Shown piece by piece: positions 1 through 12,285 of a DNA stretch of 64,000 bases. How positions within the stretch are numbered: position 1 is the first letter of the stretch; every line of letters begins with the position of its first letter. Under the pieces are notes generated by a model. The model saw only the letters and a program-made list of their open reading frames with translations. It ran no database searches and was not told where the DNA came from. The position numbers and the translations under genes are program-made. Origin of the DNA: Hydractinia symbiolongicarpus (Eukaryota > Cnidaria > Hydrozoa > Anthoathecata > Hydractiniidae); the NCBI RefSeq assembly GCF_029227915.1, contig NC_079878.1:1180001-1244000 (forward strand), read 5' to 3'.

Positions 1-1854
1 CGATGATGTACCAAGGTGGTTTAACATTACAAAATATATCAAAAATGTATCAACCAGAGGCATCAACAATATAAGGTCTACACTTCTTCTAATGTATATA
101 TTTGATGAATGACAAAAATATGTCACTTTTCTCATAAATAGTGCTGATGTTATCTGTTTTTGTTTGATGTCACATATTATGTTTTTCCTTATAATTTTTG
201 TTTTAGAAATAAATTGTTAGGAAAAGTTGTTAGGAAACAACTTGTAGGGATTTACTTAGGTTTTGTACTTCCTTGATTGAAAGGTTAAAAATAGAGAATG
301 GCATCACTGAAACTTAGTTGATTCAGAATGTTGTTAATAATCATCTAATTTTTTATGAAATCTATCTGACGCAAATGCTAAGTTTTCATAGAAACAAAGT
401 AATTAAAAAAAACATCAAAAACCAAGGTCCATGTTAAAAGAGACAAAGGTTAATAGCATTTTTATGACTGCCATTAAGTTTTTATTTATTTATTTGTATT
501 GCCAAAATATTCCATGTCAACAGACATTCATAAATAATTTAAAAATTTTTTATGGCATTTAATACATTCAAATTTATAGCAAATTATCCCTTCAAAAAAC
601 ACTTAAATTTGACAAGATTTATATGTTTTTTTATTATTCTATTTCTCTGAGTAAATGTTTATAATTAGCTAAACAACATTTTTATAATGAAGCTGACAAG
701 TAGATTATAGACAGTAAGCTGTTAAGAAGTGATATGATAGCAATTTATAATTGCTCTTATTATCAGAGTAATTTAAGGACAAGAGAGAAAAAACTAAAAA
801 CTGCAAGGAAAATGGTAACTTTGTTGCTTCACAACTTTAAATTTTTAGAATTCTGTAAAGCATTTCACCATCAAGGGTTGTTTGATAACATTTCAGTGTC
901 CAGGCTTGTTTGATAACATTTTTTTAGCACACACAATCTTTAAAATTGACTTTTTCAGCTTAAAACAGACCAAACTTTAAAATATCAAAGCTCTTTCAAA
1001 ATAAGACTGGGGAAATAAAAATGTGTGAAGATGTACTATGGATTGACCCATTTAATAACTGTTCGGATGATTTTTTGGCAATGTGAATTAACATCCACAG
1101 AACTGAAACTTCAACAGTTTCCTAGTTTTGGTTATGACAAAAACATTAACAACAATATTGAATTATAAATAAGAGAAGTTAAAAGGTAAAAATAGAATGG
1201 CATTGTTTTACAAGTTTAAAACATTTTTATTCTTAAAATTGGTTTATGACGCCATGACAAAATGACTTAATTGTTGATGGTAATTGGAGGGTTGTATTTT
1301 TTCTAATCTTTTTGTGTTTAAAAAATCTTGAAGTACATGATTCATCCCTACAATTTGTGAGTTATTATTATGTCACTTTTTAATTTGCTAAATGAATAGC
1401 CCCTGTATATTAGAGAACTTTTGATTAAATAAACCCATAACAATTGAATTGTTGCACTACGGAAGAATCAAATCTTACCAGTTTAGGATTTAGGATAGGT
1501 ATTTTTTTATCACCTCTAGTAACACTTTCCTTACCCAAATTCACCATTTCTGGTATATATTTAATTGTTGATTAAAAATATGTTCAAACTTTTGGCATTA
1601 ATTGAAACATCTTATATGTAGTTAGAATAATCTTTTGTTATCATGACAATCTAGACTTAGGTACAGGTAATGATTGTATCAACCTAAACTATTTTGTTCC
1701 ATAAGATTTTAAAGTACTTGCCGAGTGACAATAAAACTTAGTAATAATTTTTTCTCTCGATTCTCCCATTACCCAATTAAATAATTACATGAACATGCAT
1801 CAATATTATTTATACAACTAATGCAGAAATCAGAATGTCTGTAATCAAACAGCA
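1..1854. other. Non-coding AT-rich region
   Basis: No open frame of useful length and no recognisable RNA gene. The sequence is AT-rich with short homopolymers, typical of intergenic or intronic DNA. Because the first recognised exon of the downstream receptor (3697) begins in phase 1 with no signal peptide, this stretch may be a 5' intron of that gene. I found no convincing signal-peptide exon in it. Confidence 0.5.
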
Positions 1855-2639
1855 TACAGTAGACTCCCGGTTATTCGAAGCCTCAAGGGGGATAAGAATT
1901 TACTTCGAATAACCAGGAGTTTGAATAACTGAAAAATTCGTTTTCCCGCCAGATTTTCAACTTAACCTTAATGGGATGGACTTTTCTTAAGTAATTGAGG
2001 CATTGTGGTTCAGTTGAGCGTGTAAACACAAAGAATTTTTACTTTTTGAAGAAAGAATAAATTTGAACAAATTGTTAACAGGTTTTAAAATATGAAAGTT
2101 ATAAAGAAAATGTATCTATTAAATACAAGGAGTTCAAAAAAATCTTTAATGCTACATATAACGATATTTTACTTTCTGAAGTCAGAGATGTTGTGTACTT
2201 GCAAAGTAAAAGTGACAGGGAAAAGAACTAACTTTGGAGATGATAAGGGATTGAGGATCCCCTGTTTGCTTCAATTCTCTGGACCAAAGGAGAATATTGA
2301 ACTTTTGAAGAAATTGCTTGAAGAGTGTAAATAGCCATGAATATTGAAACCTGATTTTTTGAAGAAAAAAAGTGTTTTAATCGCAGAAAATCAATGTTCT
2401 TACTCGACGATCTCCCAATAAGAAAAATTCGAATAACTGAGGGTGACTTAGCCTATAATTGGCCCCAAGGGGAATAAAAATCACTTCGAATAACCGAATT
2501 ATTCGAATAACTGAAGTTCGAATAACCGAGAGTGTTTTTGCCTGAGTTGGGTAAGCAGATCCAAGGGGAACGCCATCTCACTTCGAATAACCGAATTATT
2601 CGAATAAGTGCAGGTTCGAATAACCGGGAGTCTACAGTA
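1855..2639. mobile_element. pogo/Tigger-like non-autonomous DNA transposon with TA duplication
   Basis: The left end reads CAGTAGACTCCCGGTTATTC from 1857 and the right end at 2637 is its near-perfect reverse complement (starting CTGTAGACTCCCGG when read inward). Both are flanked by TA (1855-1856 and 2638-2639), the target duplication of the Tc1/mariner/pogo group. The motif TTCGAATAACC and its complement recur several times inside both ends (1873-1940 and about 2420-2630). The element is 781 bp. A short open frame (2092-2334, 80 codons) has no transposase motif that I recognise, so the element looks non-autonomous. The CAGT start and TA duplication fit Tigger/pogo; the superfamily call is inference from the ends. 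Confidence 0.75.
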
Positions 2640-3696
2640 TATTTGAAATATATCTATATTTAAAAGCATATACATCTTTTATAGCTTTAAATGGAAATTC
2701 AGATGTGGTGGATATGTGAATATTTTGGCAAACCTTTCCTTATGTTATTCCCTGTTTTTGTTTATGACGCTGTGCTAGACAATGAACTACACTTTCTAAA
2801 TATATATGACCTAATTACAAAGAAGGAGCAATCAGTAGCTCTGTAACGTTACAGTTAGAGTGTAATAATGGAAAGTAAACATAACAATCCAAACATCGTA
2901 TTTGACTAGTTCATTGCCCATGTCCAAATAACAGCCCTTCTCAAATAAATATATACCCAGGGTAAAGCCCAGGGAATTCAAATAAATGTGCCTTCTGAAT
3001 AATCAACTATACATCAATAAACTTTCAAGTTCAGGGTAGGGTATCTAATATTTAAACACACATATAGGTATGGATCCATGGGGATATTTAAAAATAAAAA
3101 AATAAAATTTTGTTGTATACATTATGTGATTTGTATATTTACCTGGTGTATGCGTTCAATTATTAATAAAGTGATTATAGCAAATATAAAAGCCGTGTGG
3201 CCATTTTAGGATTTGAAATTGATTTAACAATTGTGTATTAAAATAAACTTTAGTATACTTGTTGTACATCGGTTAAGACACATTACTGTTAAAAATAGTA
3301 CTTTGACCAACAACTCAACTTTAAAAATCATTAAAAATGCAATTAAAAAGAAAAAAGGTTTTAAAACCTATTAATTCGGTTTTCCATAAAGACCAGAAGG
3401 AAAAATATTCCATTCTTCATTAAAATAAATTAAAAAATGATACGTCTTATTCCAATCCAAAAAAATGATTTTTTGTAACAGACTGCTGTTACTTAAGAAT
3501 GTAAACATCTTGAAAAAGAACATAGTTATGTAAATCCTGAAAGCAAAAAGCTATTGTGTATCATAGGAACAATAAAGAAAATTCACCCTGGTTTTGTGGA
3601 AAAATAGTTGGAAATTGATCTATTTCTTTCTTTTAGTTTTAAAGGTTTGAATTTAATTATTAGAGAAAGTTTAAACTGATAAATTTTTGTTTTTAG

Positions 3697-3960
3697 GCGC
3701 TTCAAATTTAACTTGTTACTGTAACAATAAGAATGGTTCTGGACAGTCACATAGAAGATGCACTAATAACAAATGTTTTCTAAAAGAAGATGGCTTCTGC
3801 TACATTATGAGAAAAAATGGAAAAAGTGGAACTACATTTACTGAGAAAGGATGCTTATCCTTTGTAGATAATGGACTTAATAAAAATAAAGATAACTATA
3901 TGAGCTGTGATAACGAGATGATGTGCAACATGAATTTGGTTCTTAATAATAGCTTTTCAT
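3697..3960 (+). CDS. Receptor exon: extracellular activin-receptor-type domain
   Basis: Starts after TTTTAG at phase 1 and ends before a consensus GTGAGT donor. It encodes a cysteine-rich block beginning LTCYCNN and ending [11 protein letters not shown], the layout of the activin receptor three-finger domain. The usual terminal CC-x-x-x-x-CN is here C-x-x-x-x-CN, with one cysteine fewer in the terminal pair. An N-glycosylation site (NNS) lies near the exon end. A signal peptide must be supplied by an upstream exon. Confidence 0.85.
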
Positions 3961-6900
3961 GTGAGTATGATTTTTTATGTTCATAAAATTGACATTGGCT
4001 TAAACAGTGTGTTAAAGAAAGAAATGTCTTAAGAAAAGCAATAGTTTGAAGAGAAACAATAGACTATTGTTCTATTGTTTGTTCATATTCAAGGATCCTA
4101 ATTCATTAGGTTGACAACAGTAGCTTAATTTGAATTACACAGCCATTGCAATGCAGTTATAACTTTAAGGCTAAATATATAACATGAAATCGTTAGGCCT
4201 TTTGAATGGATGAAATACGCTTCCAGCCGTAATTGCCTTTTAAATAACTGTCAATTCAAGTTCGCTCTTTTGAACAAGTACTAGGTTAAAACCAGCTGTT
4301 TCTCGACTGAACTATTTGATCCAGAGTTCTTGAAAAAAGCATGGATAGTTATCTCCAGGTTGTGAGAAAGGCGAAGTATTTGGATTAAATGGTGACCAAG
4401 TTCTGTTTTTTCAAGACAGTAAAGTATTTGTTCCATCCAACATTAAGTTTTTTCTCTTCCTTTTGAAACAATACTATATAATAATAAATAAAAGACTTGC
4501 TCTTTATTGTTAAAGTCAGTTGAAATTTATGGAATCCTTCTGACTTTTCCTTATATCTTGCACATGTTCAACTATTGTCTTCGACTACTCAAACACTGTG
4601 CAATCTATTGGGCAGCAGTCCCCTTTACTTGCTGAACAGCTTTTGTTCACATGTTAGAATTTTAGTACTCAGTAGCATTATTTTTTTTTGATAACAGTAC
4701 TCTCTTCAATTTTTTATTAAAAATTCTTAACAAACAAAACATGGTATTTTTGTAATCTTAGATGGATTACTTGAATTGTTACATGTGAAATCAATTTTTT
4801 TTGCCATGGATATTCCAACCAATACAATAATACAACAATACGCGGTTGTACACAATACACAATAGTTATTTTTGTGAAAATCGAACACCGAAAACTTAAA
4901 GTCTTTTATAGCGAAATTGGTTATTGAGAAGCCATTGTATTGATAAGATCGAATATGTGAGAAATTATATTGCTAAAAAGTTTAAATGAAAAGAAAAAAA
5001 CTTGGAAATAAACAAGAAATAAAACAAAAATATGCTGAGAATAACTCTCCTGAGTGAAATGCATGTGATTGTAATAAAAAAGTGACACTTTAAGAAGTGA
5101 TAATTTTTACAGCCACATACAATTTTTGACCTGAGTTTATATATTCAAAATCTATGATAGTAATTATGTTGGCAATGGAATTACCCGTCATCATCAATCA
5201 ATTCCAAACCTTGAAGTTCTTCTGTTATATTCCTAATCAAAGAAATCAATGTTTGAATTTCTCATCCGTGGACAAATCTGCAAGGTTAAAGGAGAGATTT
5301 CAAAGATTTTTAATATGGCTATCTGCCAACTTCATGTTAATTTTTCAGCACAATTATTTTTACTCTTTAAATTCAAATTAGAAAATCATTGAAAATAGTA
5401 TTTATTATCTAACTTCTCTGTTATTAATCATCTACTTATCATATTTTAGGGTTTTTTTTGAAAAGAATATCTGTCTGAAATGTTGGGTGATTTTTGTAGT
5501 AGTCAATGGAATGATATATATGATATAGATCGTGTTTATTCAGTACCTAAATTTAAAATATATCTTTAACAAAGTGTTAAATTCACTATTTGCTGTTTTC
5601 AGTGGACCCAAAACCCTTTCCTAATTTTAAGGCTGGATTTCCAAGACCTTAATTTCATTTCATTTTGATCTCCTGCTACCTTATTCCAGGCAATGAATGA
5701 AAAAAATTATGTGAATAAGAGGAAAACAAGAATATTAGTTTGCAACACAACATTTGTTTTTACAAAATATCAAAAAAGTAGTATGTATAAAATTAATTAA
5801 AAAAAAAAATTACGAAGAAATCTTTTTACTTCTGTTTCAAACTCTCTACCACTTGCTGAGTTAATTTCTAAATAACCTCTAGGATCAACCTGGTAAGATA
5901 TTCCGTCACAATCTTAATTATAGTATAATTTCTCTGATTTTCTGCCAGCTCCTCTATTTCTTTAATTGAGGACGAAATATGGAATCAAAACATATATTTT
6001 TTTGTTTTATTGTGGAACTGATGGTATCTAATTTTGCTTCGTACAAATTACAATTTTATTGGTATTCGTGTGAAGTAACATAGCTTTAAAAGCCTCCAAA
6101 TATATATTTTCATATATATCCAAAATTCTTCAGTAAAATCTTTCTGTCCTGGGAAACTTATAATTCCAGGTAAACTAATGAATAATTAAAAACTATAATT
6201 TTAGGTCAATGTTTTGGTAGCCCTTCTTGTCATAACTCTTGAAGTTTTTAAAATTTTGTAAAAGCTTTGAACATAAACACAGTATGAAGAATTGTGATAT
6301 GATAGAGAATATTCTCCATAAAAATTGTTTTAATGCAAATTAAACATTGTGTTTTAGCTTCACCTAATGTGACAGAAACAAGCTTTCCAACTACGTTGAA
6401 ATCAACCAAGCACTTTACTACATTCCATATTACCTTGCTGGTTGTTTTGCCGTTCATGATAGGTGTTAGCATGATGATCGCATGGTTAGTATGCAAATAC
6501 CGTAAGAAAGGTAGAAATGCTGGTGTAGATAGATCTCTGCTGCTGCATACAGTTCCTGCATCTGAAGAACGTTTCCGGAAAAATGAAATTGATATTGATA
6601 AATTAGATCTGTTGGAATTCTCTTCTACAGGTGAGGTATTATTGTTATTTTGAGAAAATCTATTTATTCTATAAGCATTTCGGTATTCACCAAGGTGTTG
6701 GTTATTATATGTCTTACATTATCTTGCAAGAAATGAAAGTATTGCTGCATATTACATCCTACTAGATGCAACATTTATTAGTATTAAGTAATGTGTTTCA
6801 TTTACAGGGTTTTTTTTAGCGTAAGCTTTAGGCTCAGATAGGCGAATTTTAAAGCATATATACTATACCCAGCCTTGGTGAATTCTTCTAAAGTGTGTGT

Positions 6901-9900
6901 TTTCTTTTCTTATACACAAGACTTCATTGACACAACTATACTTTCTAAGTTTGACCTTATTATTCATTAGTTTTATCAGCTTTTAAAATCGTGTCATTTT
7001 CATCTATTGATATAGCTTATAAGGCAGCCTGATGAGACAGTTTTTAATTTGTTCCTCCAATAAGTATTAAGTAAGCATAAACTGAACCAGATTTTGTTTT
7101 TTCTATAAGCACATTCCAGCCTAATTTCGAAATTTCACTTGCTTATCACTAACATGTATAGCAAAAATATTATTTGCGGAGGACATGAAGTAATATTCAA
7201 TGTTTTACATAACGCAAAAATGTTTTTACACCAAAAACTTGTAGCCAGTATTTTGTGGGAAGACATGAAGTAATATTCAATGTTTCACATAAAGCAAAAA
7301 TGTTTTTACACCAAAAACTTGTAGCCAGTATTTTGTGGGAAGACATGAAGTAATAATATTCAATGTTTCACATAACGCAAAAATGTTTTTACACCAAAAA
7401 CTTGTAGCCAGTATTTTATGGGAAGACATGAAGTAATAATATTCAATGTTTCACATAACGCAAAAATGTTTTTACACCAAAAACTTGTAGCCAGTATTTT
7501 GTGGGAAGACATGAAGTAATATTTAATGTTTCACATGCAAAAATGTTTTTGCACTAAAAACTTGTAGCCAGTATTTTGTGGGAAGACATGAAGTAATAAT
7601 ATTCAATGTTTCACATAACGCAAAAATGTTTTTACAACAAAAACTTGTAGCCAGTATTTTGTGGGAAGACATGAAGTAATATTCAATGTTTCACATAACG
7701 CAAAAATGTTTTTACAACAAAAACTTGTAGCCAGTATTTTGTGGGAAGACATGAAGTAATATTTAATGTTTCACATGCAAAAATGTTTTTGCACTAAAAA
7801 CTTGTAGCCAGTATTTTATGGGAAGACATGAAGTAATAATATTCAATGTTTCACATAACGCAAAAATGTTTTTACACCAAAAACTTGTAGCCAGTATTTT
7901 GTGGGAAGACATGAAGTAATATTTAATGTTTCACATGCAAAAATGTTTTTGCACTAAAAACTTGTAGCCAGTATTTTGTGGGAAGACATGAAGTAATATT
8001 CAATGTTTCACATAACGCAAAAATATTTTTACACCAAAAACTTGTAGCCAGTATTTTGTGGGAAGACATGAAGTAATAATATTCAATGTTTCACATAACG
8101 CAAAAATGTTTTTACACCAAAAACTTGTAGCCAGTATTTTGTGGGAAGACATGAAGTAATATTCAATTTTTCACATAACGCAAAAATGTTTTTACACCAA
8201 AAACTTGTAGCCAGTATTTTGTGGGAAGACATGAAGTAATAATATTCAATGTTTCACATAACGCAAAAATATTTTTACACCAAAAACTTGTAGCCAGTAT
8301 TTTGTGGGAAGACATGAAGTAATATTCAATGTTTCACATAACGCAAAAATGTTTTTGCACCAAAAACTTGTAGCCAGTATTTTGTGGGAAGACATGAAGT
8401 AATATTCAATGTTTCACATAACGCAAAAATATTTTTACACCAAAAACTTGTAGCCAGTATTTTGTGGGAAGACATGAAGTAATAATATTCAATGTTTCAC
8501 ATAACGCAAAAATATTTTTACACCAAAAACTTGTAGCCAGTATTTTGTGGGAAGACATGAAGTAATATTCAATGTTTCACATAACGCAAAAATGTTTTTA
8601 CACCAAAAACTTGTAGCCAGTATTTTATGGGAAGACATGAAGTAATATTCAATGTTTCACATGCAAAAATGTTTTTGCACTAAAAACTTGTAGCCAGTAT
8701 TTTATGGGAAGACATGAAGTAATATTCAATGTTTCACATGCAAAAATGTTTTTGCACTAAAAACTTGTAGCCAGTATTTTGTGGGAAGACATGAAGTAAT
8801 ATTCAATGTTTCACATGCAAAAATGTTTTTACACCAAAAACTTGTAGCCAGTATTTTGTGGGAAGACATGAAGTAATATTCAATTTTTCACATAACGCAA
8901 AAATATTTTTACACCAAAAACTTGTAGCCAGTATTTTATGGGAAGTCATGAAGTAATATTCAATGTTTCACATGCAAAAATGTTTTTGCACCAAAAACTT
9001 GTAGCCAGTATTTTATGGGAAGTCATGAAGTAATATTCAATGTTTCACATGCAAAAATGTTTTTGCACCAAAAACTTGTAGCCAGTATTTTGTGGGAAGA
9101 CATGAAGTAATAATATTCAATGTTTCACATAACGCAAAAATGTTTTTACACCAAAAACTTGTAGCCAGTATTTTGTGGGAAGACATGAAGTAATATTCAA
9201 TGTTTCACATAACGCAAAAATGTTTTTGCACTAAAAACTTGTAGCCAGTATTTTGTGGGAAGACATGAAGTAATATTCAATGTTTCACATGCAAAAATGT
9301 TTTTACACCAAAAACTTGTAGCCAGTATTTTGTGGGAAGACATGAAGTAATAATATTCAATGTTTCACATAACGCAAAAATGTTTTTACACCAAAAACTT
9401 GTAGCCAGTATTTTGTGGGAAGACATGAAGTAATATTCAATGTTTCACATAACGCAAAAATGTTTTTACACCAAAAACTTGTAGCCAGTATTTTGTGGGA
9501 AGACATGAAGTAATAATATTCAATGTTTCACATAACGCAAAAATGTTTTTACACCAAAAACTTGTAGCCAGTATTTTGTGGGAAGACATGAAGTAATAAT
9601 ATTCAATGTTTCACATAACGCAAAAATGTTTTTACACCAAAAACTTGTAGCCAGTATTTTATGGGAAGTCATGAAGTAATATTCAATGTTTCACATGCAA
9701 AAATGTTTTTGCACCAAAAACTTGTAGCCAGTATTTTGTGGGAAGACATGAAGTAATATTCAATGTTTCACATGCAAAAATGTTTTTGCACCAAAAACTT
9801 GTAGCCAGTATTTTGTGGGAAGACATGAAGTAATATTCAATGTTTCACATAACGCAAAATGTTTTTACACCAAAAACTTGTAGCCAGTATTTTGTGTATG

Positions 9901-12220
9901 TACCTCTAGTAGTTATGGTCTAAAACATGTGCTTTGTATTTTACCAGTTTTGTTGTGATATATTGCAGGTAGTGGTATGGGATTACCAGTATTAGTTCAA
10001 AAAACTATAGCAGGCGAAATCAACCTGACACGAAGAATAGGACAAGGCGCATTTGGTTTTGTATATCACGGACTGTGGAGAGGACAAGATGTAGCCGTTA
10101 AAGTGTTTTCTAGCACTGAAGAGAGTTCTTGGTCACGGGAAGTGAAAATATATCATACACCTATGTTGAGGCATGAAAACGTATTAGGTAAAGAAGATTT
10201 TTTGCGTGGTGTTCATGTTGAACTGAGTGAAACTATATACAGGTTGAGTGAAACTATATACAGGTTACTGAGAAATTTTAAATTCATACTGTTACGTTGA
10301 ATGTCTGCCACTTTAGAAGCACAAAAATAATTTATCAAGGAAATTTTGTTTTAAAAGAACATCAAATTTGATTCCTAAAATAGTAGTTGACCAGTTACTG
10401 TTTCTCTTGGCAAGCACCTTGATACTACTGGCCAATGCTACTGTCATATTTTAGGTTTCATAGCAGCTGACAGTAAAGACACAGGCACCGTAACTCAACA
10501 ATGGATAATCACAGACTACCATTCAAATGGATCTTTATTTGATTTTCTGCAAGACAATACACTCGATATAACTATGTTACACAAGATGTTATTAAGTATA
10601 GTGAATGGAGTGCTACATTTACATACTGAAATAATAGGAACTTTTGGAAAACCAGCAATGGCTCATAGAGACATTAAAACAAAAAATATATTAGTTAAGC
10701 AAAATTGTAAGTACTGAAATGTTTGTATTTTATTATATTCTTTGCGTAAGTAGATGTACAGATTAGTAGAAATTGCGAAGGTTACGTATTTTTAAAGATA
10801 GGGAAGGCATTTTTGATCTTTTTTCCAACATTTTACCATATTTCTGATTTGTTCGCAATCTAGTTTTAAATCCAGTGGGAAATAAGTCCATGTTCAGGTA
10901 ACGAAACATTAGTTTCCCGAAGTTACCAACTTGCATTCACTCATTCCACAATCCTTAAAAAATAGAAAATCTGTGACTTATAACCAACAAGTCTACAGAA
11001 GTGTTATTATAACTATCGCAATGAGACATTGACGAATTTGGCTAAGCTTTTGATATGCTAACAGCACTAATTTTAAAGCATGTGATCACTTAAAAATGAA
11101 TACACCTGGGTTTAGATTTTACTCGTGTATGGTTACATAGTGGGTGTGTTTTAAGCTGCTTTCCAGTCTATCTAAGTAACTTTTTTCTTTCTTTTAGTTA
11201 CTTGTTGTATAGCTGACTTAGGATTAACTGTAATGTATTCGTCAGATAAAAAACACACAGACAAACCCGAGGGTACAAAAACAGGAACGCGTCGATATCA
11301 AGCCCCTGAACTTTTAAACAACACGTTAGATCAGCTTGGATTTCAGGTCTGTCGAAGGGCAGACATTTACGCTTTAGGATTATGCTTGTGGGAGATATGT
11401 AGAAGAACAAAAATAGATGGTGAGATGTGTTTCTTCATATCTTTGGTCGCCGTTGTTGTTGTTGCTATTGTTGTTATGTTGTTGTTATTGTTGTTGTTGT
11501 TGTTGTTGCTATTGTTGTTGTTGTTGATGTTTTTGTTGTTTTTGTTTTTGTTATCGTTGTTGTTGTTGATGTTATATGTTACCATTATTTCACGTTATTT
11601 GTTGTCGTTGTCGTTATTTGCTTTTGTCGTTATTTTGTAGCCGACGTTACTTGATGTCGCCGCTATTTTTTGCTATCGTTGATTTTTACCTACTGTTTTA
11701 TTCGTTGTGGGTAATTTGTTGCTGCCGTTACTTGTTTCCATCGTTCTTTTTTTGCTTTCGTTTTTTGTTTATGCATCGTTATCAGTGTTGTCTATACAAT
11801 TTCATCTGTTTTACAGGTAAGGTTGAAGAATATCAGCTTCCTTACTTTGATGCCGTTCAACCCGATCCTTCATCAGAAGAAATGATACAAGTAGTTTGTG
11901 TGGAAAAGAGGAGGCCGCATTTTTCAGAACATTGGAAAAAACATGAGGTAAGCGATATAAAAGTGTCGCCATGACGATTTTTTAAAAAAATTTGAAGATT
12001 ATAAAATAGAACTAACTCGTAGTTGGACGGTGGTTTTTGGCCTATTTTTATTCTCCTGACCTTGGGTGTACCGTTATGTTTAAAAAATTTTGTTTTTTAG
12101 TCCATGCGCATTCTGATGAAGACGATGACGGAGTGTTGGTACCATGAGGGTAGCGCAAGACTGACTGCATTGAGAATAATGAAAGACTTGAGCTCACACT
12201 TAGTCGTTGAGAAATCATAG
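3697..12220 (+). CDS. TGF-beta/activin type I receptor serine/threonine kinase (ALK4/5/7-like), 5' exon(s) missing
   Basis: Seven exons, all with GT-AG borders and matching phases: 3697-3960, 6358-6630, 9969-10187, 10455-10706, 11198-11419, 11817-11947, 12101-12220 (stop TAG 12218-12220), about 493 residues. Order: cysteine-rich ligand-binding ectodomain, one membrane helix, GS box ending in GLPVL, then kinase. Kinase landmarks: glycine loop [11 protein letters not shown], lysine in VAVK, catalytic loop [12 protein letters not shown] in place of DFG (normal for type I receptors), APE as QAPELL, NANDOR region [14 protein letters not shown], and C-terminal [16 protein letters not shown]. The L45 loop (ADSKDTGT) resembles the activin/TGF-beta class that signals through Smad2/3, not the BMP class. 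The family acts at the plasma membrane: a type II receptor phosphorylates the GS box and the type I kinase phosphorylates R-Smads. The signal-peptide exon was not found. The last exons use short introns; intron 2 is swollen by a satellite. Confidence 0.93.
6358..6630 (+). CDS. Receptor exon: membrane helix and start of GS box
   Basis: Follows a TTTTAG acceptor and ends at ACAG/GTGAGG. It encodes a linker, a hydrophobic helix ([19 protein letters not shown]...), a basic stop-transfer segment (CKYRKKGR) and the juxtamembrane segment reaching the first residues of the GS box (SST). Phases match both neighbouring exons. Confidence 0.88.
7171..9895. repeat. Satellite array, about 34 copies of an ~80-bp unit, inside receptor intron 2
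   Basis: The unit starts near GACATGAAGTAATATTCAAT and ends in CTTGTAGCCAGTATTTTGTG. Spacing between successive GACATGAAGTAAT blocks is mostly 76-83 bp. Length classes arise from presence or absence of an extra ATA after GTAATA and of AACG after CACAT. Copies are very similar, with only a few recurring substitutions (TTTTGTGGG/TTTTATGGG, TTTTTACACC/TTTTTGCACT), so the array is young or homogenised. It ends about 75 bp before the next exon. No open frame runs through it. Confidence 0.97.
9969..12220 (+). CDS. Receptor kinase-domain exons
   Basis: Five exons cover the GS box remainder and the whole kinase. The reading across the first junction gives [19 protein letters not shown]. Exon 9969-10187 holds the N-lobe (glycine loop, [18 protein letters not shown]). 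Exon 10455-10706 holds the L45 loop and catalytic loop. Exon 11198-11419 starts [10 protein letters not shown] and includes the APE region. Exons 11817-11947 and 12101-12220 finish the C-lobe. Intact family motifs and absence of frameshifts indicate a functional kinase. Confidence 0.93.
10208..10265 (+). repeat. 21-bp tandem duplication just inside receptor intron 3
   Basis: TGAGTGAAACTATATACAGG occurs twice head to tail beginning about 30 bases after the exon donor at 10188. It keeps the frame open past the donor but has no receptor homology; I read it as intronic. Confidence 0.7.
11440..11610. repeat. (GTT)n-rich microsatellite in receptor intron 5
   Basis: Imperfect TTG/GTT trinucleotide repeats fill the first part of this intron. 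They create leucine/valine-rich open frames on + and asparagine-rich frames on -, which are artefacts of the repeat. Confidence 0.9.
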
Positions 12221-12279
12221 TTTTAGTATTAGTCAAATTTTTTTGCCAGGTGGCTTTTTACTAGTTCCTAAAAAAGTTG

Positions 12280-12285
12280 AATAAA
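12280..12285 (+). terminator. Possible polyadenylation signal of the receptor gene
   Basis: AATAAA lies 60 bases after the stop codon at 12218-12220. This is the first such hexamer downstream. In AT-rich DNA chance matches are common, so this is only a candidate. Confidence 0.35.

Noticed and set aside
2092-2334. 80-codon open frame inside the Tigger-like element
   Set aside because: No transposase motif and too short; listed only as part of the element.
7171-9895. CRISPR-like array
   Set aside because: The repeat unit is contiguous without unique spacers, and the locus is a eukaryotic intron: it is a satellite.
11233-11640. Long leucine/valine-rich open frame continuing past the receptor exon
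   Set aside because: Only the part up to 11419 is receptor sequence; the remainder is a (GTT)n microsatellite after a GTGAGA donor.
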